DNA from: JBGTKH01 sp041744735
Lineage (GTDB): Bacteria > Planctomycetota > Planctomycetia > Pirellulales > Pirellulaceae
Direction of reading: 5' to 3'
NCBI GenBank assembly: GCA_041744735.1
Contig: JBGTKH010000160.1
Span: forward strand, 1-7,125
Length of the DNA: 7,125 nt
Shown here piece by piece: positions 1 to 6,057 of this stretch. How positions within the stretch are numbered: the stretch's first letter is position 1; each line of letters starts with the position of its first letter. The notes beneath the pieces are model-generated. The model did no database searches. It was not told the DNA's origin and saw only the letters and a list, made by a program, of their open reading frames with translations. The position numbers and the translations under genes are program-made.

Positions 1-128
1 GCCGCCATGAAAAAGACTCCCGACCCCGTTGCGATTGACCTGCCGTGCGACACCGCTTTTCGGTATCCTTGGCGAATGTAGCAGAGAGAAGGCGAAACTC
101 GTGACGCGCATTTTCGAGTGTCAGACGC

Positions 129-821
129 ATGCCGAACCAAATCGAAGAAGCACGCGGCGATGTTGCTGCGGCGCCCGAAAAGGCCGAAACGAACAAGGCC
201 ACGGCTAAACAGCGGCGGCCGAATTGGTTGCGGCGGATGTATCAGTGGGTGCTGCATTGGGCCGAGACACCGTACGGCACGCCGGCGCTGTTTGTGATCT
301 CGTTTGCCGAAAGTTCGTTCTTTCCGATCCCGCCCGACGTGCTGCAAATCGCCCTGTCGGCGTCCAAACCGAAGCGGTCGTTTTATTACGCCGCGGTCAG
401 CGCCGTGGCGTCGGTGCTGGGCGCGATCTTTGGCTGGTTCATCGGCTTCGTGCTGTGGAAGTGGGTGGGAGAATTCTTCTATGCGTATGTGCCGGGGGTG
501 ACTCACGAAAGCGTGGACTACGTCGGCACGCTGTATCACGACAATGCGTTTCTGGCGATTTTCGGCGCGGCGTTCACTCCGATCCCGTTCAAAGTTTTCA
601 CCATCGCGGCGGGCGTGTTTCACGAGTACGTGTCGTTACAGGTGCTGATCGTGGCGTCGGCACTGGGCCGCTCGGCGCGGTTCTTTCTAGTCGCGACCTT
701 CCTCTATTTCTTCGGGCCGAGCGTGCGGACGCTGATCGAAAGGTATTTCGAATGGGCCGCACTGCTCTTTTTCCTGCTGTTGGTAGCGGGATTCGTGGTC
801 ATCAAATACGTGCTGCATTAG
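129..821 (+). CDS. YqaA/DedA-like VTT-domain inner membrane protein
   Basis: This 230-residue polytopic membrane protein resembles the YqaA branch of the DedA/VTT (SNARE-associated Golgi protein) superfamily. Relatives are proposed to act in lipid scrambling or transport and envelope homeostasis; the substrate here is unknown. After a hydrophilic, Ala/Glu/Lys-rich N-terminus (about 1-35) come the family hallmarks: Glu61 followed by FPIPPD (65-70) on a re-entrant segment, a Gly-rich hydrophobic stretch (about 88-112), a second half-loop TPIPFK (150-155), the GRSAR segment (180-184) and a C-terminal span (about 207-228). The paired PIP loops suit the inverted-repeat fold of VTT proteins. The ATG at 129 is the first usable ATG after an in-frame stop at 102-104. 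No convincing Shine-Dalgarno precedes it, which is common in planctomycetes. The extra N-terminus makes it longer than E. coli YqaA (about 140 residues). It ends 13 bases before a nested palindromic element. Family assignment is fairly firm; function is inferred. Confidence 0.9.
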   Translation: MPNQIEEARGDVAAAPEKAETNKATAKQRRPNWLRRMYQWVLHWAETPYGTPALFVISFAESSFFPIPPDVLQIALSASKPKRSFYYAAVSAVASVLGAIFGWFIGFVLWKWVGEFFYAYVPGVTHESVDYVGTLYHDNAFLAIFGAAFTPIPFKVFTIAAGVFHEYVSLQVLIVASALGRSARFFLVATFLYFFGPSVRTLIERYFEWAALLFFLLLVAGFVVIKYVLH

Positions 822-834
822 TGGTCGATCCCTA

Positions 835-1027
835 CATCAAAACCCGAAGCGTAAGCGAGGTCCGTGCGCGTCGCTTACGCTTTTTGATGTTGCGCCATTG
901 GACGGATGGTAGCCGAATTCGCCAGAATTTGGACGGTCGTGAGTTGATCTCCAAGACCAAATTCTGGCGAATTCGGCTACAAATTGCTGCTAGCGCAACA
1001 TCAAAACTTACGCTGCGGGTTTCGATG
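835..1027. repeat. Nested palindromic repeat element, copy 1
   Basis: This element has three nested inverted-repeat layers. The outer arms are 835-855 and 1007-1027, with two mismatches. The middle arms are 882-895 (TTTTGATGTTGCGC) and 993-1006, a perfect 14 bp. The core arms are 909-932 and 957-980, a perfect 24 bp around a 24-nt loop; each core arm holds GCCGAATTCGCCAG. A fourth hairpin, 849-857 with 872-880, lies only on the left side. A second copy is at 6052-6245. The 125-bp inner modules (882-1006 and 6071-6195) match at 111 of 125 positions by hand count. No protein reading frame is supported inside. It looks like a non-autonomous, MITE- or REP-like element. I recall similar palindromes in planctomycete genomes but could not check this. 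Confidence 0.85.
849..885 (+). terminator. Possible intrinsic terminator after the VTT gene
   Basis: The arms GCGTAAGCG (849-857) and CGCTTACGC (872-880) form a perfect 9-bp hairpin followed directly by five T residues (881-885). It starts 27 bases after the stop codon of the VTT-domain gene, in the right orientation to end that transcript. It is part of the left shell of the nested palindrome, so it may be a by-product of the repeat. The loop is long (14 nt) and GC-rich, which lowers confidence. Confidence 0.45.
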
Positions 1028-1131
1028 ACAAAGACACCGCTTAGCGATGCTCCAAGCAAAGCTTCGTGAACACGAGTTCCCAAGCCGGAACTTGGAAACC
1101 AGAGGAAACGAACGCCTTACCCTGTTTCCTG

Positions 1132-1151
1132 TCACCTATCACCTATCACCT
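1132..1151. repeat. Short heptanucleotide tandem repeat
   Basis: The unit TCACCTA occurs twice in full (1132-1138, 1139-1145) and again as TCACCT (1146-1151). It lies 111 bases before the start codon of the DUF1080 gene, just upstream of a possible -10 box. The tract is too short to call phase-variable from one sequence. Apart from this tract and the -10-like site, the stretch 1028-1247 shows no gene. Confidence 0.5.
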
Positions 1152-1182
1152 CCGCAACACGTGCAATCACCGTCACGTCTGC

Positions 1183-1188
1183 TACAAT
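1183..1188 (+). promoter_or_regulatory. Possible -10 box for the DUF1080 gene
   Basis: TACAAT matches a sigma-70-type -10 element at five of six positions and would give a leader of about 65-70 bases before the start at 1262. No good -35 box is seen at normal spacing; GTGCAA at 1161-1166 is a weak match. Treat this as a candidate only. Confidence 0.25.
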
Positions 1189-1247
1189 GGGACCCCGTGT
1201 GAACAATGTCACTTGGGCAAGCTGCCCATTGGCTGAACAATACTTGC

Positions 1248-1255
1248 AGGAAAGG
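1248..1255 (+). promoter_or_regulatory. Ribosome binding site fixing the DUF1080 start
   Basis: AGGAAAGG lies six bases before the ATG at 1262. It supports that start over the in-frame ATG at 1187, which would put a 25-residue non-hydrophobic extension in front of an otherwise good signal peptide. Confidence 0.65.
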
Positions 1256-1261
1256 CACAAC

Positions 1262-1957
1262 ATGAAACGGCACATTCTTCCGCTACTGATTTGCACGCTG
1301 ACGCTGACGTTTGGCTTGACGGCCATGGCCGATGACAACGGCGGGTTCAAATCGCTGTTCGACGGCCAGTCGCTGAATGGTTGGGAGGGGAACGAGTCGT
1401 TCTGGTCCGTCAAAGAGGGAGCCATCACGGGACAGACGACAGCCGAAAATCCAACGAAGGGAAACACCTTCATCATTTGGAAAGACGGCGAGGTTGGCGA
1501 TTTCGAGTTGCGGTTGAAGTTCCGCATCGTCGGCGGCAATTCGGGCATTCAGTATCGCAGCAGCGACCTGGGCAACTATGTCGTCGGCGGCTATCAGGCC
1601 GACTTCGACTCGGCGGGCGCGTGGACCGGCACGCTATATGAAGAGAAAGGCCGCGGCGTGCTGGCCAAACGCGGCAGCACGGTAGTGATCGGCGAAGACG
1701 GCCAGAAGCAAGACGCCGGCACGACGACAGCGGAGAAAGAGATTCTGGAGAGCATTAAGTCGGAAGACTGGAACGAATACACCGTGACCGCCAAGGGGAA
1801 TCATCTCGTGCAAAAGGTGAACGGCTTGGTGACCATCGACGTTACGGACAACGAAGCCTCGAAGCAAAAGTTCAAGGGCATCCTGGCCCTGCAGCTTCAC
1901 GCCGGCCCGCCGATGCTGGTGCAGTTCAAGGATATTGAACTCAAGGAACTCAAATAG
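1262..1957 (+). CDS. Secreted DUF1080 (3-keto-disaccharide hydrolase family) protein
   Basis: The 231-residue product carries one DUF1080 domain, now named the 3-keto-disaccharide hydrolase domain, with a concanavalin-like beta-sandwich fold. Members act on or bind sugars outside the cytoplasm and are greatly expanded in planctomycetes; the substrate cannot be read here. Residues 1-23 form a signal peptide (Lys/Arg start, hydrophobic core, AMA before Asp24). Family landmarks follow in order: SLFDGQSLNGW (31-41), FELRLKFRI (81-89), NSGIQYR (93-99), GYQ (110-112), LYEEKGRGVLA (125-135), WNEYTV (170-175), LQLHAGPPM (210-218) and QFKDIEL (221-227). The size suits a single-domain member. No lipobox cysteine follows the signal; Cys11 lies inside the hydrophobic core. 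The start is chosen from the ribosome binding site and signal peptide. It appears to be a single-gene unit, bounded by repeats on both sides. Family assignment is strong; specificity is unknown. Confidence 0.93.
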   Translation: MKRHILPLLICTLTLTFGLTAMADDNGGFKSLFDGQSLNGWEGNESFWSVKEGAITGQTTAENPTKGNTFIIWKDGEVGDFELRLKFRIVGGNSGIQYRSSDLGNYVVGGYQADFDSAGAWTGTLYEEKGRGVLAKRGSTVVIGEDGQKQDAGTTTAEKEILESIKSEDWNEYTVTAKGNHLVQKVNGLVTIDVTDNEASKQKFKGILALQLHAGPPMLVQFKDIELKELK

Positions 1958-1963
1958 CGTGGC

Positions 1964-2044
1964 GTTCGTAGTGACTGCATTCATGCAGTCTGTCTCCGTT
2001 TGGCGCGGTTTGGCACAGCCCCGATGAATCGGGGCACTACGAAC
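1964..2044. repeat. Cloverleaf-like palindromic repeat
   Basis: A perfect 10-bp outer stem (GTTCGTAGTG 1964-1973 with CACTACGAAC 2035-2044) encloses two perfect hairpins. ACTGCAT/ATGCAGT (1974-1980 and 1983-1989) has the central bases TC. GCCCCGAT/ATCGGGGC (2018-2025 and 2028-2035) has the central bases GA; base 2035 is shared with the outer stem. The result is a three-way junction. It begins 7 bases after the DUF1080 stop codon, so it could protect or end that transcript, but no T-run follows. It is a likely member of a dispersed family; a second copy is not in this window. Confidence 0.75.
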
Positions 2045-2055
2045 AGAACGGATAC

Positions 2056-2061
2056 GAGGAG
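2056..2061 (+). promoter_or_regulatory. Ribosome binding site supporting a TTG start at 2069
   Basis: GAGGAG lies seven bases before an in-frame TTG at 2069. Other in-frame starts (TTG 2000, ATG 2024) fall inside the cloverleaf repeat and would add a repeat-derived tail, while ATG 2148 lacks a comparable site. Confidence 0.5.
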
Positions 2062-2068
2062 CGAGCCG

Positions 2069-2515
2069 TTGGATTTCGACGCTACCAGCGATTCGCCTCG
2101 GTCATCGTCGCAGTTAAGTGCCGAGCCATTCGCTTCGCAGCGCATCATGCGATTACTGGCAACGGCGCAAGCGTGGTGCTACGTGCTGGCATACGTCGGG
2201 TTTGGCTATGTGGCACTTTCGGCGTTGCGGCTGGGCATTACGGTGGCCGTGATTGGGGCGGAAGCGATCGTGTCGCCTGCGTTAATGCTAATCGGCTTGC
2301 TGATGGCGCTGGTCCTATACGGCGTTCCTTCCTGGATGCTCTTCCGCTATGCGCAGCGCATTGGCCGGCTGCGCCAGTCCGGCGATCCCGGCCTGTTGCC
2401 CGGGGTATTTGCCGCGCAACGACAGTTCTGGATTGCGATCGGTTTGGCGCTGGCTGTCGTTGTTGCCGGTGTGATTTGCGTGATCGGAGTCGATGTTTCC
2501 CAGATGACGATGTGA
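2069..2515 (+). CDS. Three-span membrane protein, possibly DUF5362-like
   Basis: The product is 148 residues from the TTG at 2069. A hydrophilic Ser/Asp-rich N-terminus (1-25) precedes three predicted membrane spans at about 33-53, 68-93 and 120-142. Between spans two and three a soluble loop reads RYAQRIGRLRQSG (93-105), then AAQRQFWIAIG (115-125). The next gene has the same pattern, R..RI....+S..P..L..V..AQ..FW...G, so the two are probably distant paralogues. This resembles DUF5362-type small membrane proteins, but that is recall and not a search result. No catalytic residues or metal sites are visible. The TGA stop overlaps a possible GTG start of the next gene by two bases, and the ATG used there lies 5 bases downstream, so translation is probably coupled. 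The start is uncertain; ATG 2148 would give 122 residues and keep all spans. Function unknown. Confidence 0.7.
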   Translation: MDFDATSDSPRSSSQLSAEPFASQRIMRLLATAQAWCYVLAYVGFGYVALSALRLGITVAVIGAEAIVSPALMLIGLLMALVLYGVPSWMLFRYAQRIGRLRQSGDPGLLPGVFAAQRQFWIAIGLALAVVVAGVICVIGVDVSQMTM

Positions 2516-2520
2516 ATCTG

Positions 2521-3000
2521 ATGGACCGCGCCGACAATCCCTATGCACCGCCGCAAGTCGTGGATTCGGCCGAAGCCGTGGAAGGACTTGCTGCCAACGC
2601 CGATGTACTGGGCGCGCTTGTCGCATCCGAGTTGACCCGGGCACGTCCGTGGATTCGATCCATTGCGTTCTTGTTTCTGTTTTTCGGCGGGCTAATTTTG
2701 GCTGGAGTTTTCACGGCGCTGATTGCCAGCGGCGCGGCACTGGCGCCGATGTTGGTCACGACGGGCGTCGTGATTTCCGCTTTCGCGCTGCTGCTGCTGG
2801 TTAGCGGCCTGATGCTGCTGAATATCCGTCGCCGGATCAACGAGTACGCACGCAGCCACAGCCCACTTCGATTAGAAAAAGTGCTGCTGGCTCAAAACTC
2901 GTTTTGGAAGTTCACGGGAGTCACTGCCGTGATCTTCTTTGCCATCTACTTGCTCGGCGCCGCGTTCTGGGTTGTGACGTTGATTCAGCATTCACTTTAG
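2521..3000 (+). CDS. Three-span membrane protein with N-terminal NPYAPP motif
   Basis: The 159-residue protein begins MDRADNPYAPPQ. NPYAPP or NPYQPP near the N-terminus is a signature I associate with many small planctomycete membrane proteins of unknown role. Predicted spans lie at about 47-68, 78-100 and 132-154. A basic segment, NIRRRINEYARS (101-112), and the AQNSFWKFTG motif (125-134) precede the last span, echoing the upstream gene. The spacing of 5 bases to that gene's stop argues for one transcript and coupled translation; GTG at 2512 is an alternative start that adds three residues. Both proteins may sit together in the membrane, which is inference from pairing alone. A DUF5362-like assignment is possible but unverified. 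The gene ends 15 bases before a long inverted repeat that separates it from the convergent hydrolase gene. Confidence 0.75.
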   Translation: MDRADNPYAPPQVVDSAEAVEGLAANADVLGALVASELTRARPWIRSIAFLFLFFGGLILAGVFTALIASGAALAPMLVTTGVVISAFALLLLVSGLMLLNIRRRINEYARSHSPLRLEKVLLAQNSFWKFTGVTAVIFFAIYLLGAAFWVVTLIQHSL

Positions 3001-3015
3001 CCGTGAACCACACGA

Positions 3016-3142
3016 CTTTCGGAGTGCAGCGACTCGTCGCCGCTTTGAGAATTTTGGATCCTCTTGGAATGGACAGCACACCGCAATTGTTACGCGGCAT
3101 CTCAAATTCCCAAAAGCGGCGACTAGTCACCGCACTCCAAAG
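3016..3142. repeat. Long imperfect inverted repeat between convergent genes
   Basis: The left arm 3016-3059 and right arm 3099-3142 are reverse complements over about 44 bases, with two single-base indels and six substitutions by hand alignment. The best block is GTCGCCGCTTT on the left (3036-3046) against AAAGCGGCGAC on the right (3113-3123). Each arm can also fold on itself (3026-3043; 3116-3133). The spacer is 39 bases. The element fills the gap between the + strand gene ending at 3000 and the - strand gene ending at 3146, so it could end transcription from both sides. No T-run is present. It may instead be a dispersed repeat tolerated at gene ends. Confidence 0.7.
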
Positions 3143-3145
3143 CTC

Positions 3146-5512
3146 TCACTTCTCCACTTTGGCCCAGAACGGATGTTGCCGATCGCCGCGAGTGCGCACG
3201 TCGTCCAGCAGGACTGCGGAACTCGGGGCGACGTTGGCGGTGCGGCCGTTGATCAGGATGCGCTGCGAGAAGTCGACCATCTCAGGCGCCAGCCAGATGG
3301 TCGTGCGTCCCGCGCCCGAGCGGAGCGTGACGGCGTTGTTCTCCAGCACTCGCCCTTCGCTGAGGATGGGCCGCGTGCCGCTGGGCGGCGGCCAGCTTGC
3401 GGGCACCACCATCGCGCTGCTGGGAAAACTATCCAGTTCGGCCCACCAGAAAAAATTGTCCCACGGCCGCATCGAGACAACTTTGAACTCGCGCATGAAA
3501 AAGTTCCGCTGATGTAAGTTCATCCACTCGAAGATCCGCTGGATTTCGTCGTAGTAATGCTCGTGGCCGCGGCCTTGATATTCGACCACGACCACGTCGT
3601 AGCCGACCTTCGTCAAGTAGCGATCCAGCTCCGGCCCGTTGATCGACTTGCGGCTGCCGTCCATCTCGCCGCACACGAAATACATCGGCACGTCGCGGCC
3701 GTTCTCCCAGTAACGCGGAATGTACTTGTCGGACGTGGCCACTATCGGGATCACGCCGGCCCACAGATCGGGATGCGCCAGTGCGATGTCCCACACCGCG
3801 TCGCCGCCGATCGAGTGGCCGCTCAGGAACACCTTGTCCGTGTCGATCGAGAACCGGCGGCAGGCGTCGCGCAAACTGCAGGTCACGGCCGCGTGCTCGC
3901 GAGCCGAGAATTCGTAATCCCGCTGATGCTCGCGAGTCCACTTCGGTGCGACGACAATATACCCGTGCCGCGTCGCCTGCCCGTAGCGCATCTTGCCTTG
4001 TTCGCTGTAGGCCCCAGCCCACCAGTCGATTTGCTGCAATTCCGTGGTCGCCGAACCGTTCAGCGTGAGCACGCACGGGTAACGGCGATACGGATCGTAT
4101 TCGGGCGGCAATTGCACGTAATATTCAACGTCCGGTTCGCCGGTCAAACCGGGCGTCTTCAATGAATGCAGCCCGGGAATTTCGCCCTCGGGCGAGGGCG
4201 TTTCGATGGCCGGCTTCATGTGTGCGATCAGTTTCGACAGATAATTCGGCGTGCTGCCTTCCAAGTTCGTGATCCGAGTCAGCAGCGCGTCGCGCTCGTG
4301 TTGGCGCGTGGCTCGCAGATACTCGCGCACCAGATTGCGAACATCGTAGAGTGAGAGTGTGACCGCCAGGTTGTCGGTGCCCGATCCGGTGCCCATCAAC
4401 CAGCCGCTGATGGCCAGCGACAGTTTTTGCTCGGTGTCCAGTTTTTCGTCGTCCGACAAACGCAGATAGTCGGCCATTCGCGGCAACGTGTTGATGTTCA
4501 ACTCGGCGGCAATCTCCGCGCGGATCGGTTCGATGCGGGTCTTCAGCTTTTCGTCGGCGATGGCGGCAAGATGTGTTTCCAGCAGCTTCAATGTCTTCTC
4601 GCCCTGCTGCTTGACCGTGCCGTATTCGGCCAGCAGATCGCGGACTTTCAGCAGCGTCTCGCCCGCGACACCGTCGGCCGGAAAACTGGCCAGCATGTTA
4701 AACGCCAGCCCGTGCTGGACGCCGGCGCGTCGCAATTCGATTTCCTTGATCAGCCGCTGAGCTTCCATCTGCCGCAGCGTTTTGATCTGCGTTTGTAAGT
4801 CAGCCAGTTCCGGGAAGTCCTTGAGCACGGCTTGCAGTTCGAGCCGCGCGTCGTCGAAACGTTCCGACTGGATGTACAGATTTACGATGTCCAGCCGCCG
4901 GATCGGATTGCCGGTTTGTTGCTGCAGCTCCAATTGCTTCATCAGAATCTTGCTGAGCGTGTCGCGGGGAATGGAACTGGTCGCGACTCGCATGTCCCAA
5001 ACATAAGGCGTGCGGCCCTGCAGACCTTGGACCCGGCAATACGTGGGTGTGATTTCGGTGATGCCCTGCACCACGTCGATCTGTCCCAGCGGTGTGTTGA
5101 ACGAGAAGATGCGGCGGCCCCACTCGTCCCACGGCGTAATGCGAATGATGGGCCCCACGCCCGCGACGCGGCGCCCGCCTTCAGCCACCCGCTGCTCGAC
5201 CTTGATGCGCACCTGATTGCTACCGACACTGGCGGCCACCGCGGCGACTTGCTTGCTCGGCACAAACGTGCGCCGCAGGTCATCGTCGATGAGCACAATC
5301 TGCGTGACCTTGACTTCGCCGGCCGTTGGGTTGGGATTCAGCGGATTCTCGGCCAGCGACGAAATCTTTCCCAACCGGCCTTCCAGTTGCCAGCCAAAGT
5401 TGAGCGTGACGACTTCGGCCCACGCGGCTTGAACACCAAGCATTGCGGCAAGTCCGGCAATCACGAGCCGAACAAGAGATGCGCTCGCGACCGTGCGATA
5501 TCGTCGATTCAT
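3146..5512 (-). CDS. Secreted multidomain alpha/beta hydrolase (esterase/peptidase-like)
   Basis: This 788-residue exported protein has an alpha/beta-hydrolase domain. Residues 1-32 form a signal peptide (MNRRYR start, hydrophobic core, AWA before Glu33). Residues 33-180 form a beta-rich region unknown to me. Residues about 205-246 look like a TPR-type helical pair (LDIVNLYIQSERFDDARLEL), and helices with charged repeats continue to about 430. The catalytic domain covers about 455-670: YVQLPPEYDP (465-474), then GHSIGG (565-570) with nucleophile Ser567, the probable acid Asp618 in CGEMDGS, and His650 or His652 in GRGHEHYYDE. A C-terminal beta-sandwich-like tail (about 675-788) contains a VDFSQRILINGR motif (746-757) seen in related secreted esterases. 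The fold fits the prolyl oligopeptidase/PHB-depolymerase/feruloyl-esterase superfamily, so either an ester or a peptide bond is possible. AGAGAGGA (5519-5526) provides a well-placed ribosome site for the ATG. It is monocistronic. Hydrolase is firm; substrate is unknown. Confidence 0.9.
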   Translation of the reverse strand: MNRRYRTVASASLVRLVIAGLAAMLGVQAAWAEVVTLNFGWQLEGRLGKISSLAENPLNPNPTAGEVKVTQIVLIDDDLRRTFVPSKQVAAVAASVGSNQVRIKVEQRVAEGGRRVAGVGPIIRITPWDEWGRRIFSFNTPLGQIDVVQGITEITPTYCRVQGLQGRTPYVWDMRVATSSIPRDTLSKILMKQLELQQQTGNPIRRLDIVNLYIQSERFDDARLELQAVLKDFPELADLQTQIKTLRQMEAQRLIKEIELRRAGVQHGLAFNMLASFPADGVAGETLLKVRDLLAEYGTVKQQGEKTLKLLETHLAAIADEKLKTRIEPIRAEIAAELNINTLPRMADYLRLSDDEKLDTEQKLSLAISGWLMGTGSGTDNLAVTLSLYDVRNLVREYLRATRQHERDALLTRITNLEGSTPNYLSKLIAHMKPAIETPSPEGEIPGLHSLKTPGLTGEPDVEYYVQLPPEYDPYRRYPCVLTLNGSATTELQQIDWWAGAYSEQGKMRYGQATRHGYIVVAPKWTREHQRDYEFSAREHAAVTCSLRDACRRFSIDTDKVFLSGHSIGGDAVWDIALAHPDLWAGVIPIVATSDKYIPRYWENGRDVPMYFVCGEMDGSRKSINGPELDRYLTKVGYDVVVVEYQGRGHEHYYDEIQRIFEWMNLHQRNFFMREFKVVSMRPWDNFFWWAELDSFPSSAMVVPASWPPPSGTRPILSEGRVLENNAVTLRSGAGRTTIWLAPEMVDFSQRILINGRTANVAPSSAVLLDDVRTRGDRQHPFWAKVEK

Positions 5513-5518
5513 GACAGT

Positions 5519-5526
5519 TCCTCTCT
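5519..5526 (-). promoter_or_regulatory. Ribosome binding site of the hydrolase gene
   Basis: Read on the minus strand, AGAGAGGA stands six bases before the ATG at 5512. It fixes the start directly ahead of the signal peptide. Confidence 0.65.
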
Positions 5527-5544
5527 GTTCGCGTCGGTAACCTC

Positions 5545-5572
5545 ATTGTGACCGAACGGATGGATTAGTCAA
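5545..5572 (-). promoter_or_regulatory. Candidate sigma-70-type promoter for the hydrolase gene
   Basis: On the minus strand TTGACT (5572-5567) is followed by a 16-base spacer and CACAAT (5550-5545). These match the -35 consensus at five of six and the -10 consensus at four of six positions. A start near 5538 would leave a leader of about 25 bases before the ATG at 5512. Position and spacing are good; the match is by eye only. Confidence 0.4.
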
Positions 5573-5623
5573 CGAATCGGAGCCGGCGCACAGGGCGATT
5601 CATTTGTTGAAGCTGCGTAAGCT

Positions 5624-5703
5624 GTACGACGGGCCTCCGAGGCGCCTCCGAGGCCGTCGACAAACCACAATTGCCAATCGACGGGCTCGGAGGCCCGTCG
5701 TAC
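5624..5703. repeat. Inverted repeat in the divergent spacer
   Basis: Perfect 18-bp arms (GTACGACGGGCCTCCGAG 5624-5641; complement 5686-5703) enclose a second 7-bp stem (CCGTCGA 5654-5660 with TCGACGG 5678-5684) around a 17-base AC-rich loop. GCCTCCGAGG is present twice in direct orientation (5633-5642 and 5644-5653), giving the left side an extra copy. It lies between the divergent hydrolase promoter and the 79-residue gene. Besides this element and the hydrolase promoter, the 305-base spacer 5513-5817 shows nothing I can assign. Confidence 0.75.
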
Positions 5704-5817
5704 GCGTCAAGAAATAAATCCCCGGCCCCAAGCGCCGCGCACCGCCCATCCATTGACAGCCTACCCAAAACCCGCGAAATTGGCGACTTTGGGCAAACTT
5801 TTACGAGCGAAACAGTG

Positions 5818-6057
5818 GTGCCACGACGAATTCTGGTTTTACTGGTCTACGGCCTGCCGATCCTGATCGTCGCGTTCGCCGTGTTGATGGGAGGAGGTAT
5901 GCTGGCCCAAGCACTCGGTGATACCGTGGGTGCGCGGGTTCTGCAGTGGGTGGCTGTTGCGTGCCTGATGCTGATTGTGACCGACTTGGTGCTGCTGGTC
6001 GGAGCGCTGGGGATCAACTCACTTGTCAAAGCCGAAGAACCGCGCGACGAATCGTAA
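5818..6057 (+). CDS. Small two-span membrane protein, function unknown
   Basis: From GTG at 5818 the product is 79 residues: a basic start (MPRRI), a first span at about 5-30 (LVLLVYGLPILIVAFAVLMG) and a second at about 41-66 (VLQWVAVACLMLIVTDLVLL), then a charged tail ending EEPRDES. The reading frame stays open back to an ATG at 5671, but that start lies inside the 5624-5703 inverted repeat and adds a low-complexity polar segment, so I prefer the GTG next to the hydrophobic core. GTG 5815 is equally possible. No clear ribosome site is seen. The TAA stop (6055-6057) and the last codon fall inside the outer arm of the nested palindrome, so the C-terminus may have been reshaped by that element. 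I do not recognise a named family. The continuous hydrophobic pattern and GC-rich third positions support coding, moderately. Confidence 0.55.
   Translation: MPRRILVLLVYGLPILIVAFAVLMGGGMLAQALGDTVGARVLQWVAVACLMLIVTDLVLLVGALGINSLVKAEEPRDES

Noticed and set aside
1..81. Open frame from the left edge to TAG at 79-81, containing MKKTPDPVAIDLPCDTAFR
   Set aside because: Only 26 codons are visible, with no recognisable domain; it may be the tail of an upstream gene or chance. A minus-strand ATG at 8-6 is equally undecidable.
835..1027. CRISPR-like or tRNA-like reading of the nested palindrome
   Set aside because: There are no regularly spaced direct repeats, and the layered stems do not match a tRNA cloverleaf or its conserved positions.
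224..1069. 281-residue open frame overlapping the VTT gene and the nested repeat
   Set aside because: It is Arg/Gly-rich, lacks domains, and runs into the palindromic repeat; the VTT frame shows clear family motifs instead.
1187..1957. Longer DUF1080 product starting at ATG 1187
   Set aside because: It would bury the signal peptide behind 25 polar residues; the ATG at 1262 has a good ribosome site and a signal peptide directly after it.
4832..5551. 239-residue open frame on the + strand opposite the hydrolase gene
   Set aside because: It is antisense to a well-supported gene, has no domain logic, and is explained by GC-rich codon bias.
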